Assembly: GCF_001469215.1 (NCBI RefSeq)
Contig: NZ_LOFH01000001.1
Location: 248,001 to 312,000 of the forward strand
Source of the DNA: Pseudoalteromonas sp. H105
GTDB taxonomy: Bacteria > Pseudomonadota > Gammaproteobacteria > Enterobacterales > Alteromonadaceae
Direction of reading: 5' to 3'
Length of the DNA stretch: 64,000 nucleotides
In this document: positions 35,632-45,359 of the stretch, piece by piece
Position numbering within the stretch: position 1 is the stretch's first letter
Layout: each line of letters starts with the position of its first letter
Translations under genes and position numbers: made by a program
Notes under the pieces: generated by a model
What the model was told of the DNA's origin: nothing
The model's input: the letters and a program-made list of their open reading frames with translations, nothing else
Databases searched by the model: none

Positions 35632-36501
35632 TTGAAAGTAACGCTCTATACTTTATTTGCACTTATCGCTTTTGCAGCAAATTCTTTACTGTGTCGATTA
35701 GCACTTGTAAATGGGCATATAGATGCATGGAATTTCACAGGGTTACGTTTGGTAAGTGGTGCGATGTGTCTAGGATTTATTTTATTTATTAGTACTTATA
35801 GTAAAGCCAGCTCAAATAATGACGTTCGTGACGAACAAGGGAGTTGGCGAAGTAGTTTGAGTTTGGTGGTTTATGCGCTTTGTTTTTCTATTGCTTATGT
35901 CGATCTTGATACAGGAACTGGTGCACTCATTTTATTCTCTGCGGTACAACTAACAATGATCAGCTGGGGAGTATTTTCAAAAGAACGGCTCTCTAATGTG
36001 CAATGGCTAGCATTCCTAATTGCTTTAGGTGGTTTCATCTATTTAATGATGCCCTCCACAAAGGCACCTTCATTGATACCGGGTTTATTAATGATGCTTA
36101 GTGGCATAGCGTGGGGCATATACAGTATACGTGGTAAAGCATGTAAGGCACCGCTTAAAGCGACAGCGTTAAATTTTTTTAGAAGCTTATTTATTGTTCC
36201 TGTGATGCTTATTGTAGGTTTTAGTGCATTGTCAGGTATTAGTTGGGAGGGAATTTTATTGGCTGTACTCTCAGGTAGCCTTGCATCAGGTCTAGGTTAC
36301 AGTCTGTGGTATGTTGCAATGCCATTATTAAAAAGTAGCCAAGCTGCAGTTATCCAATTATTAGTGCCGGTCATCGCTACTATCGCGGGTGTCATCTTTT
36401 TAAATGAAAACGTCACATTGCATTTTATAATTGCAAGCGCCGTAATACTTGGCGCTGTACTGGTTTTTTTAAAGGCTAAATCGGCATCGGCGCAACATTA
36501 G
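35632..36501 (+). CDS. EamA-family (DMT) transporter
   Basis: A 289-residue inner-membrane protein with ten hydrophobic helices in two EamA repeats of about five helices each. The start is a TTG at 35632 preceded by AAAGGA. The first repeat has FAANSLLCRLALVNGHIDAW, and the second ends in FLNENVTLHFIIASAVILGAVLVF, the usual PxxxxxxxE-like end of such drug/metabolite transporters. Substrate unknown. Its 3' end overlaps the convergent M15 peptidase gene by 26 bp. Confidence 0.85.
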   Translation: MKVTLYTLFALIAFAANSLLCRLALVNGHIDAWNFTGLRLVSGAMCLGFILFISTYSKASSNNDVRDEQGSWRSSLSLVVYALCFSIAYVDLDTGTGALILFSAVQLTMISWGVFSKERLSNVQWLAFLIALGGFIYLMMPSTKAPSLIPGLLMMLSGIAWGIYSIRGKACKAPLKATALNFFRSLFIVPVMLIVGFSALSGISWEGILLAVLSGSLASGLGYSLWYVAMPLLKSSQAAVIQLLVPVIATIAGVIFLNENVTLHFIIASAVILGAVLVFLKAKSASAQH

Positions 36502-37177
36502 TTACATAGCGATTAAATAGGGTGGGCAAATGTTTTACGATTGCTTCTTTACCCAGTAAATCGCTGCATTTTATTTGATTTTCAATCACCTCTAAGGTTA
36601 TTTGGCTACACATAATCTGTGATTGTTTTATGTGACTAATATGCCAAGGCTCAGGGGAGACACCTCCAAGGTCGTCTTGATAAGGGCGATAAAAACCGTA
36701 TGCTTTTAAATTGTTATCGAGCCATGCCGTTAACAGAGCAAATGGACCTGTCTCGCTATACTCGTGTGGGTTTAGTTGTAGTTCATAATCAGCAGCTATC
36801 GCGGCTTCATCATATACATCAATATCAGTTCCCAAGTGATGACGACTAGCGCCAGGCAGCGCGCTATAAAGTAATATGGCATGGCATTTATCAATATCGG
36901 TTAACGTTGATAAATCGATAGCGACTTGTTGTTTATTAAAAACAGGCCGTTTTCCAGAAAACTTCGCATTCCAAATGGCACTTTGTCTGTTGAAATCTCT
37001 AAAACTTGATGCAATAGCCAACGAAAAGCCGGCTTTTTTTGCTGCTTGTTGCAATGCTTTAAAATCATCAGCAATCTGTGCATGCACACGGTGGCGGCCA
37101 ATATCTATTAAGTGATCATCACTGCAACCGGTTGCACATGCAATTAATTGTGAGGGAGTAAGAGAGCGCATTGTCAT
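36476..37177 (-). CDS. M15-family peptidase, VanY/DacY-like
   Basis: A 233-residue zinc D-Ala-D-Ala carboxypeptidase-like protein. Zinc ligands and catalytic residues are visible: [13 protein letters not shown] (first His and Asp) and EPWHISH (Glu and second His). The [10 protein letters not shown] segment is also standard. No clear signal peptide, which is unusual for a cell-wall enzyme and matches some cytoplasmic LD/DD-peptide recycling members. Its ATG overlaps the dapE stop by 4 bp (ATGA), so they are translationally coupled. Confidence 0.85.
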   Translation of the reverse strand: MTMRSLTPSQLIACATGCSDDHLIDIGRHRVHAQIADDFKALQQAAKKAGFSLAIASSFRDFNRQSAIWNAKFSGKRPVFNKQQVAIDLSTLTDIDKCHAILLYSALPGASRHHLGTDIDVYDEAAIAADYELQLNPHEYSETGPFALLTAWLDNNLKAYGFYRPYQDDLGGVSPEPWHISHIKQSQIMCSQITLEVIENQIKCSDLLGKEAIVKHLPTLFNRYVTNVAPMPI

Positions 37178-38304
37178 GTTAGAAGTTGCTCTAAAATTTG
37201 CTCGTAAATTTCACTTAATTCAATCAGGTCATCGGTACTGACACATTCATTCACTTTATGAATTGTTTCGTTACGCGGGCCAAGTTCTATTACTTTAGCG
37301 CCTGTTTGAGCAATAAAACGCCCATCTGAAGTACCGCCTGATGTTTCAAGTACAGTATCACGGCCTGTTACATTCTTAATTGCAGCTGTGGTGGCTTCAA
37401 TCAAAGGGCCACCTTCAGTGATAAAGGGTTGTCCATTCACAATCCATTTTAACTCGTAATCAAAATCGTGTTGTTGCAGTATTTCATTGACTTGCTGTTG
37501 TAACTGTTGATGCGTGACTTCGGTACTGAATCGAAAATTAAATTGAATTTCAAGCTCACCTGGAATTACATTACCAGCACCTGTTCCACCATTAATGTTT
37601 GATACTTGAAAGCTTGTTGCGGGGAAAAATTCGTTACCCGTATCCCATTGCGTTTGGCTCAATTGTGACAGTGCAGGAGCCGCTAGGTGAATTGGGTTTT
37701 TAGCTAGGTGAGGGTAGGCAACATGACCTTGTATCCCTTTTACCGTTAAAAAACCGGTTAATGAACCGCGTCGCCCATTTTTGACTACATCACCAAGCGC
37801 ATTTCTAGAAGATGGCTCACCAACAAGGCACATATCAATTTTCTCGTTGCGTTCTTCCAATGTATCAATAACACGCGTTGTACCATTGATGAATGGACCT
37901 TCTTCGTCAGACGTTATTAGAAAGGATATAGAACCTTTGTGATCAGGATGCTTTGCAATGAAGCGTTCTGTTGCGACAATCATTGCAGCTAAAGACCCTT
38001 TCATATCTGCAGCACCACGACCATGTAGCATGCCATCTTCAATCAGGCCTGAAAACGGTGGATATTGCCAGTCTTTTTCTGGTCCAGTTGGCACAACATC
38101 AGTGTGGCCAGCAAAGCAAAAGTGTGGTGAAGTATTTCCCTTGCGGGCCCAGGTGTTGAGCGTGTCGGTAAAAAACATAGACTCAATATTAAAACCTATA
38201 GCTTGCAAGCGCTGATTCATCATTGGTTGACAATCAGCGTCTTCAGGGGTTACTGAGCGACGTTGTATGAGTGCTTGCGCTAATTCAATGACAGGATGAT
38301 TCAT
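37174..38304 (-). CDS. dapE: Succinyl-diaminopimelate desuccinylase
   Basis: A 376-residue M20 metallohydrolase that releases LL-diaminopimelate for lysine and peptidoglycan. Metal and catalytic motifs: [33 protein letters not shown], and near the C-terminus [13 protein letters not shown]. Length as in E. coli (375). The start overlaps the end of the ArsC-like gene by 4 bp, and the end overlaps the peptidase gene. Confidence 0.96.
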   Translation of the reverse strand: MNHPVIELAQALIQRRSVTPEDADCQPMMNQRLQAIGFNIESMFFTDTLNTWARKGNTSPHFCFAGHTDVVPTGPEKDWQYPPFSGLIEDGMLHGRGAADMKGSLAAMIVATERFIAKHPDHKGSISFLITSDEEGPFINGTTRVIDTLEERNEKIDMCLVGEPSSRNALGDVVKNGRRGSLTGFLTVKGIQGHVAYPHLAKNPIHLAAPALSQLSQTQWDTGNEFFPATSFQVSNINGGTGAGNVIPGELEIQFNFRFSTEVTHQQLQQQVNEILQQHDFDYELKWIVNGQPFITEGGPLIEATTAAIKNVTGRDTVLETSGGTSDGRFIAQTGAKVIELGPRNETIHKVNECVSTDDLIELSEIYEQILEQLLT

Positions 38305-38648
38305 ACTGAAAAAATCTCATCATATTGTGGTGCTTTAAAGCCCAAATAGTACGAATTTGCATGAATCAAAACAGGGCGCTTGATCATCGCAGGGTGTTCA
38401 ACTAATAAAGCGAGTGTATTGTCTTTATTAAGCGTTTGCTTTTGTTCTTCCGTTAGTTGACGATAAGTAGTGCCTCGCTTATTTAGAAGATCTTCCCAGT
38501 CAATGTGTTGTGAAAATGTGGTAATCATTTCTTTCGAAATGCCGTCTTTACGATAATCATGGAATGAAAATTCGATATTATTATCAGTTAAATATTTTTT
38601 AGCTTTTTTAATTGTGTCGCAATTGCTAATGCCGTAAAGAGTCGTCAT
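38301..38648 (-). CDS. ArsC/Spx-family protein, YffB-like
   Basis: A 115-residue thioredoxin-fold protein ([17 protein letters not shown] with Cys10). It matches the YffB subgroup, encoded beside dapE in many gammaproteobacteria, and not the detoxifying arsenate reductases. Its true substrate is unknown; glutathione-dependent thiol reduction is proposed for the subgroup. Coupled to dapE by a 4-bp overlap. Confidence 0.88.
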   Translation of the reverse strand: MTTLYGISNCDTIKKAKKYLTDNNIEFSFHDYRKDGISKEMITTFSQHIDWEDLLNKRGTTYRQLTEEQKQTLNKDNTLALLVEHPAMIKRPVLIHANSYYLGFKAPQYDEIFSV

Positions 38649-38649
38649 A

Positions 38650-39147
38650 TTATTTCTTCTTGGTTAACGTTAATAAAGTGTCTATCCCTGCGCTCACATG
38701 AGATAGGGAGTAATGGATAGGGGTCAATTGATGCCCATTTAATAGAACAAGAGTGGCTAAAAGTGGGGTATTTAGGTTGCGCAGATCAAAATAGGCAAGT
38801 CGTTGCCCTCTGACAATTTTACTCCCATTTAATTGGGCTATGTGTGTATGTAACATATCGATTTCTTGATCAATATGTAAGTTAATCAGTATTTTAAGGC
38901 CGTTTTTTGCTTGTAATACAAACTCCGTACCTGCATTTTTTACTTGAATTAGCACACCATCGAAAGGTGCTAGCACTTTGTGGCTTGTTAACTCAACGAT
39001 GATGCCTGGACCCAGTGTGCCGAATTTGAAAAAAGGTTCAGGGTGTTCACACAGTGGTCTCACTTTACCTGTAAATGGGCTGGTAATGTGTAGATTAGTG
39101 CGATCAGTTTGTGCTTTTGGTGAAAAGGTAATATCAATATTTTTCAT
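38650..39147 (-). CDS. EIIA-Glc-like protein without catalytic histidines
   Basis: A 165-residue protein that aligns without gaps to the core of E. coli EIIA-Glc (Crr): SPFTGKVRPLCEHPEPFFKFGTLG..., then LAPFDG and NGLKILINLHIDQ. At the phosphorylation site His90 it has Asn89, and at the helper His75 it has Thr74; a His two residues further (His91) is not in the family position. It should therefore not accept phosphate from HPr by the known route. It sits in a tight operon (one to two bases to each neighbour), so its role may be structural or regulatory. Confidence 0.8.
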   Translation of the reverse strand: MKNIDITFSPKAQTDRTNLHITSPFTGKVRPLCEHPEPFFKFGTLGPGIIVELTSHKVLAPFDGVLIQVKNAGTEFVLQAKNGLKILINLHIDQEIDMLHTHIAQLNGSKIVRGQRLAYFDLRNLNTPLLATLVLLNGHQLTPIHYSLSHVSAGIDTLLTLTKKK

Positions 39148-39149
39148 TA

Positions 39150-39542
39150 TTAGATTGGCTCTTTGAGCACAGTATAACCATCTTTTTTTAATGTTTTAAT
39201 GGCGTCATCAATACGTTGTTTCTTGACCAATACATAATCTGTGTCGTAGGTAGAGAGTGCAAAAATTGAAATACTGGCACTGGCTAATACGCCAGATATA
39301 TTTGCCATAATACCGGTGAGTGAAAAACCTAACGGACCGACCACTTCCAAGGCAAGCCAGTTATGTTCGGCATCCAAACTATCAATATTAAAACTACTTG
39401 GGCATACAATAGACAGTTCATCATGTGTTTTAGAAATGAAAAAAATATGTTGTTTAAACAAATCGTTTGGAATAGGGCTATCAACATCAAGGCTGTGTAT
39501 TGTAAATACGGTACTATGGAGTTGTAATGTTTGCTTTGACAT
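39150..39542 (-). CDS. ACT domain protein (CASTOR-like)
   Basis: A 130-residue protein with an ACT-type domain in the second half (LEVVGPLGFSLTGIMANISGVLASASISIFALSTYDTDYVLV), the arrangement of the small CASTOR/ACT_7 proteins. Such domains bind amino acids. It is the first gene of the dapE operon and could respond to lysine or a related amino acid; this is inference. The upstream region carries paired DnaA-box-like sequences. Confidence 0.82.
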   Translation of the reverse strand: MSKQTLQLHSTVFTIHSLDVDSPIPNDLFKQHIFFISKTHDELSIVCPSSFNIDSLDAEHNWLALEVVGPLGFSLTGIMANISGVLASASISIFALSTYDTDYVLVKKQRIDDAIKTLKKDGYTVLKEPI

Positions 39543-39616
39543 TATAGACCCTTATTAAAATTCAACTTTTATGTATTGAATAGTATAGCTAAAAAGCACT
39601 GAATAAAAGCGCAATC

Positions 39617-39639
39617 TTGTCCACAGTTTCTGTGGATAA
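39617..39639. promoter_or_regulatory. Convergent pair of DnaA-box-like sites, also a hairpin
   Basis: TTGTCCACA (39617-39625, one mismatch to the E. coli box) and TGTGGATAA (39631-39639, perfect box on the other strand) are separated by five bases. The same bases form a 7-bp stem (TCCACAG/CTGTGGA). They lie 75 bp upstream of the ACT gene start. Confidence 0.45.
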
Positions 39640-39722
39640 CAATGGGGTTAGATAGGTATAACCACTGTAACTCATTAATTTTAAAATTCTTATTTTATTG
39701 GGTAGATAAACAACGAATGAAA

Positions 39723-39751
39723 TGTAAAGTAAGCGTAGGGCTTACTTTACA
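39723..39751 (-). terminator. Terminator-like hairpin after pta
   Basis: TGTAAAGTAAG pairs perfectly with CTTACTTTACA around a 7-base loop, 9 bp past the pta stop. On the minus strand it is followed by TTTCATTCGTT. Confidence 0.65.
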
Positions 39752-39759
39752 CATACAGA

Positions 39760-41913
39760 TTACTTGAGATTAGCAACTTGTTCGGCTTGGATTGCTGTCA
39801 GTGCAATGGTGTAGACGATATCATCCACTAATGCACCACGGCTTAAATCATTCACCGGCTTTCGCATTCCTTGTAACATGGGCCCTATACTAATTAAGTC
39901 AGCACTTCGTTGTACAGCTTTGTAAGTTGTATTACCAGTGTTCAAATCCGGAAAAATAAACACTGTGGCTTTCCCTGCAACGGGGCTATTAGGTGCTTTC
40001 TTCAACGCTACATTTTCCATAATAGCGGCATCGTATTGCAGTGGGCCGTCAATGATAAGGTCTGGACGTTTTTGTTGGGCTAATTTGGTTGCTTCACGCA
40101 CTTTTTCAACATCAGCCCCAGTACCTGAAGTGCCTGTACTGTAGCTTATCATCGCAACACGAGGCTCAATACCAAATGCCGCTGCGGAGTCCGCTGATTG
40201 AATAGCAATGTCCGCGAGTTGTTCTGCTGTAGGGTCTGGGTTAATGGCGCAATCACCGTAGACAAGTACTTGATCTGGTAACAGCATGAAAAATACAGAA
40301 GACACTAATGAAGAGCCCGGTGCTGTTTTAATCAATTGGAGTGGCGGCCTTATGGTGTTTGCAGTTGTATTAACCGCACCGGAGACCAAACCATCAACAA
40401 CGCCTTGCTCTAGCATCATTGTACCAAGGACGACATTATCTTGTAATTGCTCCAGAGCTACAACCTCGGTTAGCCCTTTCGTTTTTCGTATGTCTACCAT
40501 AGGAGCAACATAGTCTTGTAGCACGAATTGAGGCTCAACAATTGTTACGTTTTCATTAAGTTCAACACCTTGTTGCATCGCAATGCGGAGAATCTCTTCT
40601 TTATCACCTAATAAAACAGTTTTTGCAATACCACGTATGCCGCAAATTGCTGCTGCTTTAATGGTACGAGGCTCGTTCCCCTCAGGCAATACAACCGTTT
40701 TATTGGCATGACGTGCTTTATCTGTGAGTAAATACCTAAAAGCAGGTGGCGACATTTTACGTGTTTTTCCAACACTTTTAGCAAGCGTATCTAACCAGTC
40801 GGAATCGATGAAGCTGGCATTATGATGCTTAACTTTATCAATACGCTGAATGTCATCACACGGTACTTCCATATTGAAGTTATGCAATAAAAGTGATGTA
40901 CGCCAAGTATCAGCTTGGGTACACAATATAGGTAAACCCGTCGCCATGGCTTGTTCGCACAATGTCATAATGCGTGGTTCAGGTTTAAAGCCACCCGTGA
41001 GTAGAATCGCGCCTATTTTAGTGCCATTCATTGCCGATAGACAAGCAGCGACCAGCACATCAGACCGATCACCTGGGGTCACAAGTAACGCGCCAGGAGT
41101 AAAATGATTAAGTATATTCGATACTGTACGTGCACAAAAAGTAACGCGTCGTAGTCGCCTATGGGCCATGTCACCTTCGTTCAATACATCGGCTTTTAAA
41201 TATGCACTTAAATCCTTTACCCTAGGTGCAACTAATTCAAAATCCCATGGTATTGAGCCAAGTAACATAAATGGGTGCTTTCTAAATAAAGGCAATGAGG
41301 CTAAACGATTGACTTCGTTTTCTAGCGCCTCAGGGTTGTGAGAATCAACTAAATCTGCGCGAGCTCGCCCTTCATCATCTAGCGGGGCGTTTACTTTGTT
41401 AAAGATACATCCAAGCACCCTTGCATGACCAACACCGCCATAATACCCAGCTGCTATTTCTAACTTATCTTCTATTTGATCGTTACTATCATTACCTGGG
41501 GTTAATATAAATACAATTTCAGCCCCTAAGGTTTGTGCAATCTCACGATTTACACGCCCTGCATAAGGTTGGCGACGAGTGGGGACCATTCCCTCTATGA
41601 TGGCAACTTCATCATTACTGATGGTGTTTTCGAACCGCTCAACAATTTCTTCTAATAGATCATCACCTTTTCCATCACCAATCATTTGCTCTGCATAATC
41701 AAGTGCAAAAGGAGCCGGAGGGGTGATTGGAGAGCCTTGCGTGACGATTTGAGTTGATTTCTCAGGGCCGGTTTCTCCAGAGCGAGGTTGGGCAATGGGT
41801 TTAAAAAAATTCACTTTTACTGCTTTTTGCTCAAGTGCACGAACTAACCCTACAGACACTGATGTTAAACCAACACCCGTCGAAATAGGCACTAACATTA
41901 TTCTACGGGCCAT
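39760..41913 (-). CDS. pta: Phosphate acetyltransferase, long form
   Basis: A 717-residue enzyme interconverting acetyl-CoA and acetyl phosphate. It has the long enteric architecture: N-terminal P-loop-like/DRTGG region ([35 protein letters not shown]) and the C-terminal catalytic PTA_PTB domain ([42 protein letters not shown]). The ATG at 41913 is chosen: AGGAGC lies eight bases before it; the longer ORF start overlaps ackA. One base separates it from ackA. Confidence 0.96.
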   Translation of the reverse strand: MARRIMLVPISTGVGLTSVSVGLVRALEQKAVKVNFFKPIAQPRSGETGPEKSTQIVTQGSPITPPAPFALDYAEQMIGDGKGDDLLEEIVERFENTISNDEVAIIEGMVPTRRQPYAGRVNREIAQTLGAEIVFILTPGNDSNDQIEDKLEIAAGYYGGVGHARVLGCIFNKVNAPLDDEGRARADLVDSHNPEALENEVNRLASLPLFRKHPFMLLGSIPWDFELVAPRVKDLSAYLKADVLNEGDMAHRRLRRVTFCARTVSNILNHFTPGALLVTPGDRSDVLVAACLSAMNGTKIGAILLTGGFKPEPRIMTLCEQAMATGLPILCTQADTWRTSLLLHNFNMEVPCDDIQRIDKVKHHNASFIDSDWLDTLAKSVGKTRKMSPPAFRYLLTDKARHANKTVVLPEGNEPRTIKAAAICGIRGIAKTVLLGDKEEILRIAMQQGVELNENVTIVEPQFVLQDYVAPMVDIRKTKGLTEVVALEQLQDNVVLGTMMLEQGVVDGLVSGAVNTTANTIRPPLQLIKTAPGSSLVSSVFFMLLPDQVLVYGDCAINPDPTAEQLADIAIQSADSAAAFGIEPRVAMISYSTGTSGTGADVEKVREATKLAQQKRPDLIIDGPLQYDAAIMENVALKKAPNSPVAGKATVFIFPDLNTGNTTYKAVQRSADLISIGPMLQGMRKPVNDLSRGALVDDIVYTIALTAIQAEQVANLK

Positions 41914-41914
41914 T

Positions 41915-43129
41915 TTATTGCTCCTGTGCGATGTTTGCTGCATCTTGGGCTATTACCCACTCTTCATTTGTGGGCATAACAACGGCTGTTGTATTTGCAT
42001 TCTCAGAACTGATGATACCTTGGCTACCAAAGCGTGCATCTAAGTTTGCTTGGATATCGCAATCAAGGCCTAAAAAGGCTAGTTGTTTAATTACTTTACT
42101 GCGAATTAGATCTGAGTTTTCACCAATTCCCCCGGTAAAAATAAGTGCATCCAATCGTTGCAGAGGCACCATAAATGCGGCTATTTGCTTTGCAAGCCGA
42201 TAGCAAAACATGTCCAGCGCAAGGTTAGCTCTTTCATTTCCAGCAAGGGCTGCTTCTTCAATTGTACGGCAGTCGTTTGAGAGTTCACTAATACCCAATA
42301 ACCCACTATCCTTATTGAGCAAATCATCAATTTGTTTAGCTGTGTAGTCTAATTGCGTGGTTAAAAAGTTAAACAAGCCCGGGTCTATATCACCACTGCG
42401 AGTTCCCATTATTAAACCTTCTAGTGGTGTTAACCCCATACTGGTATCAACACTTTTACCATTTTTTATTGCGCATACTGAACAGCCGTTACCTAAATGT
42501 GCACTGATAAAATTACTGTGCGCTAGTGGCTTATTTAATAGTTCAGCTGTTTGTGTGGCGACGTAATAATGGCTGGTTCCATGAAATCCATAGCGCCTAA
42601 CACCATGTTGTGTATAAAGTTTATAAGGTAACGCATACAAATACGCGACTTTATCCATTGATTGATGAAAGGCAGTGTCAAAGACGGCTATTTGTGGAAG
42701 CCCTTTAAATGAAGCTTTAGCTGCTTCAATGCCGAGTAAATTCGCTTTGCCATGCAAGGGGGCGAGTGTAGCCGATTGAGTTATTCCATCGATAACAGAC
42801 TGATCAATGAGCACTGATTTTGTAAAATGTTCCCCACCGTGCACAACACGGTGTCCTACAGCAATTAAATTGTCAGCTAAATTGTGATCTTTAACAAGGT
42901 TTACCAGAGTATCTATTGCTTTAGCGTGAGCTTGCCCGCTTGCAAGATCTAACACGGTCTTTTTACCCTGATACTTATACTTAATAGAAGGTGTGTCTGA
43001 TCCGAGACGTTCAGCAAGGCCTGAAATAATTTCATTAGCAGAATTTGCATCAATAATTGCAAATTTTAGGCTGGAACTGCCACAATTAAGCACTAGTACA
43101 TGGTGTGAGGAATTTGGTAGCAAAGGCAT
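41915..43129 (-). CDS. ackA: Acetate kinase
   Basis: A 404-residue ASKHA-fold kinase making ATP and acetate from acetyl phosphate. Motifs: [15 protein letters not shown] at the start, [27 protein letters not shown], and [14 protein letters not shown]. Length as in E. coli (400). Forms an operon with pta and is divergent from yfbV, the E. coli arrangement. Confidence 0.97.
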   Translation of the reverse strand: MPLLPNSSHHVLVLNCGSSSLKFAIIDANSANEIISGLAERLGSDTPSIKYKYQGKKTVLDLASGQAHAKAIDTLVNLVKDHNLADNLIAVGHRVVHGGEHFTKSVLIDQSVIDGITQSATLAPLHGKANLLGIEAAKASFKGLPQIAVFDTAFHQSMDKVAYLYALPYKLYTQHGVRRYGFHGTSHYYVATQTAELLNKPLAHSNFISAHLGNGCSVCAIKNGKSVDTSMGLTPLEGLIMGTRSGDIDPGLFNFLTTQLDYTAKQIDDLLNKDSGLLGISELSNDCRTIEEAALAGNERANLALDMFCYRLAKQIAAFMVPLQRLDALIFTGGIGENSDLIRSKVIKQLAFLGLDCDIQANLDARFGSQGIISSENANTTAVVMPTNEEWVIAQDAANIAQEQ

Positions 43130-43439
43130 AAATAGGTCTCATTTTGGCTATAACAGTAAGTGCGCATTAACCTAGCGCATTGAATAAACACAAGAGCGTC
43201 ACAATAAGTAGGTTAAAGATAAATAGTAATCTGCCGATTACCAACTATGATTAAACTAAAGTCTAGTTGATTTAATGCCTGTATATTTTAACGCATTTAT
43301 ACATTTAACGTTAGCCATAACCTTGATTAAACTCAAGCTTTAGCTAGGTTAACAAGCAATTAGATTTTACAAAGGAATGTCGTTTTGAGTATGGTACACT
43401 CGTAGAGTTAAACCGTTAAACCAGCGACACCGAGGAGTT
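43130..43439. other. Divergent ackA / yfbV regulatory region, 310 bp
   Basis: No gene is seen. The interval must hold promoters for ackA-pta and yfbV. A possible extended -10 for yfbV is TGGTACACT about 50 bp before its start, without a good -35. The remainder is AT-rich, with repeated TTGATTAAACT-like text (about 43246 and 43322). No riboswitch or hairpin was recognised. Confidence 0.45.
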
Positions 43440-43889
43440 ATGATGCAAAACAGTGTGATGTCACAAGTCCAAACTGGTCGAGAATACGCAAAAAGTTGGC
43501 CTATGCGCAAAGAGCTAGCCCCATTATTTGCAGAATTTAAAGTTATTAAAGCAACGGAATTAGCAATTACCGTAATGCCAATACTGGCCATGATCACATT
43601 GTTTATGCAGATCAATTACCTTGGCAGTGATTTCTTACCTCAAGCAATTGCTATTGCGCTATTTTTCTTATCGCTCCCATTGCAAGGATTGCTGTGGTTA
43701 GGAAAGCGAGCAGAAACAAATTTAGAGCCCGCGACAGAACATTGGTTTAAAGAGCTCCATACTAAAATGGTGGCCAATGGGTATGAAGGCTCTTTAATCA
43801 AAAACAAACCACGTTATGTTGATTTGGCACGTCTTTTAACGGACATGTTTGAAAAGATGGATCGTGCGTTTACAAAAGAAAATCTCTAG
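43440..43889 (+). CDS. yfbV: YfbV (UPF0208), terminus macrodomain membrane protein
   Basis: A 149-residue inner-membrane protein with two central helices (ITVMPILAMITLFMQI and QAIAIALFFLSLPLQGLLWL). It follows E. coli YfbV, which helps insulate the chromosome terminus domain. GAGGAG is five bases before the ATG. It is convergent with rlmA, with the two stops adjacent. Confidence 0.92.
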   Translation: MMQNSVMSQVQTGREYAKSWPMRKELAPLFAEFKVIKATELAITVMPILAMITLFMQINYLGSDFLPQAIAIALFFLSLPLQGLLWLGKRAETNLEPATEHWFKELHTKMVANGYEGSLIKNKPRYVDLARLLTDMFEKMDRAFTKENL

Positions 43890-44687
43890 TCACATTTTTT
43901 TAAAGTGGCTAACATAAAACGACAAGGTGACGGTGTGCTCACCTTGTTGTTCTAGCATCTGCCAGTGTTCAGGTCTAAATTTCCACGCAAACGGTGTCAT
44001 AGTAATTAAGTTTTTCACGTCAGTGAAGTTGAGCTCCACCTTCTGTTCTATTAAATCCTGTGCAACTAACTCAAAGTGAGCAGGAACATCTATTGGTGAG
44101 TGGTCGTTTACCTCTTTATAAATATACTGCTTTAGTTCTTTCAAGTGCCATGGGCCAGGGCTTGCCACTATTAATGAACCATGGCGTGTGAGGAGTCGGT
44201 TAAGCTCTTGTTCAAATAAAGGTGCAAAAATACTGACTAACACATTTGCTTCATTGTCAGCAAAAGGGGCATGGCTTATCGATGCGACACTAAAATTACA
44301 TGTTTTATAGCGCTTTGCTGCATATTTTACCGCAGATTTTGAAATGTCTAAGCCGTATACATTTGCATTAGCAAGACTCGCGATTGCTTGTGTGTAAAAC
44401 CCTTCACCACACCCTAAATCAATAACGTTTTCAGGGTTGACCGAGGCAACAAGTTCAGCCACTTTTTGTTGCAGAAACCGGTAGTGTCCAGTCGTTAAAA
44501 AAGCACGTCTTGCTTGTACCATGTCAAGATTGTCACCTGGCTGCTTTGAATTTTTCTGTTGCACAGGGAGCAAATTGATATAGCCTTCTTTAGCATAATC
44601 AAAACGATGATTGTTAGTACACGTCAATGTGTTCATATCTGAGTATAAAGTGTGTTTGCAAAGGGGGCACTGATAAGCGAGACTCAT
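43890..44687 (-). CDS. rlmA: 23S rRNA (guanine-745-N1)-methyltransferase
   Basis: A 265-residue SAM-dependent rRNA methyltransferase. A four-ligand zinc finger opens it (YQCPLCKHTLYSDMNTLTC, then NNH), followed by the family motif KEGYINLLPVQQK, and the SAM-binding motif VIDLGCGEGFYTQA. The ATG at 44687 is chosen because the finger begins right after it and it overlaps the upstream stop as ATGA. Length agrees with E. coli RlmA (269). Confidence 0.93.
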   Translation of the reverse strand: MSLAYQCPLCKHTLYSDMNTLTCTNNHRFDYAKEGYINLLPVQQKNSKQPGDNLDMVQARRAFLTTGHYRFLQQKVAELVASVNPENVIDLGCGEGFYTQAIASLANANVYGLDISKSAVKYAAKRYKTCNFSVASISHAPFADNEANVLVSIFAPLFEQELNRLLTRHGSLIVASPGPWHLKELKQYIYKEVNDHSPIDVPAHFELVAQDLIEQKVELNFTDVKNLITMTPFAWKFRPEHWQMLEQQGEHTVTLSFYVSHFKKM

Positions 44688-45358
44688 GAGTCTAGGTAGT
44701 CCTTGTCGTAAAAGGTTTTCACCCAGTGTGGGCGATAAGTAATAAGTAGCGATATAGCCATGCCGTTTAGCATGGCTTCGGGAAACCAAATAATTGCACA
44801 TAGGTACATGTAATTTTCTGATAACTCATACCAATCGTACGTACCATTAAAATAATGGAAAGCACTCAGACTTACTATTTTCAGGCAGCTGACAAGTGCG
44901 GCACATAGAAAGCTGCATACGAAAATATAAATAAAAAAATGTCGGGGCAATAGGTTGTAGCAAATGACAAATATGCCGTAGCTAATAAGTATTGGTAAAA
45001 AGCCAGTGAACAATAAATGTAAGCTAAATAGTGAAATGGGTAATTGTGAAAAAACAACGAGCAATAAACTCGCAAGCATTGCACTCAATAAAGCAAAACG
45101 CCAACCTATCACTAAGGTAATGGCTGTAGCACCAAGAATATGCAGTTCAAGGCCAGGTAATATTCCCGCTCTAATTTGCCATAAAGTAGTAAAAATTAAA
45201 GCACAAGAGAGCACGCCAATTTGCCGAGCGGGCTGGGTAAATAGGCTACTAAAATAGTGTTTACTAAATCCCAGCCACACAACAACCCCAACAACGAACC
45301 ACAGGCTCAGTTGCATGTTTTGACTAACCAGCGAGAGAGTGTTGGGATTAGTTAACAT
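44684..45358 (-). CDS. CbiM-like energy-coupling-factor membrane protein, solitary
   Basis: A 224-residue inner-membrane protein with about six or seven helices. It resembles the CbiM/CbiMN-type S-components for cobalt or nickel uptake: PGLELHILGATAITLVIGWRFALLSA and WFPEAMLNGM. The N-terminal Met-His motif of true CbiM (MHIxxG) is missing. No T or ATPase component is nearby, so the role is open. ATG 45358 gives one base between it and the xthA stop, and its stop overlaps rlmA by 4 bp. Confidence 0.75.
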   Translation of the reverse strand: MLTNPNTLSLVSQNMQLSLWFVVGVVVWLGFSKHYFSSLFTQPARQIGVLSCALIFTTLWQIRAGILPGLELHILGATAITLVIGWRFALLSAMLASLLLVVFSQLPISLFSLHLLFTGFLPILISYGIFVICYNLLPRHFFIYIFVCSFLCAALVSCLKIVSLSAFHYFNGTYDWYELSENYMYLCAIIWFPEAMLNGMAISLLITYRPHWVKTFYDKDYLDS

Positions 45359-45359
45359 A

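Noticed and set aside
38301..38648. Treating the ArsC-like gene as an arsenate reductase belonging to the ArsR/ArsP system
   Set aside because: It is the YffB/Spx subgroup usually beside dapE, is 16 kb from arsR and is locked into another operon.
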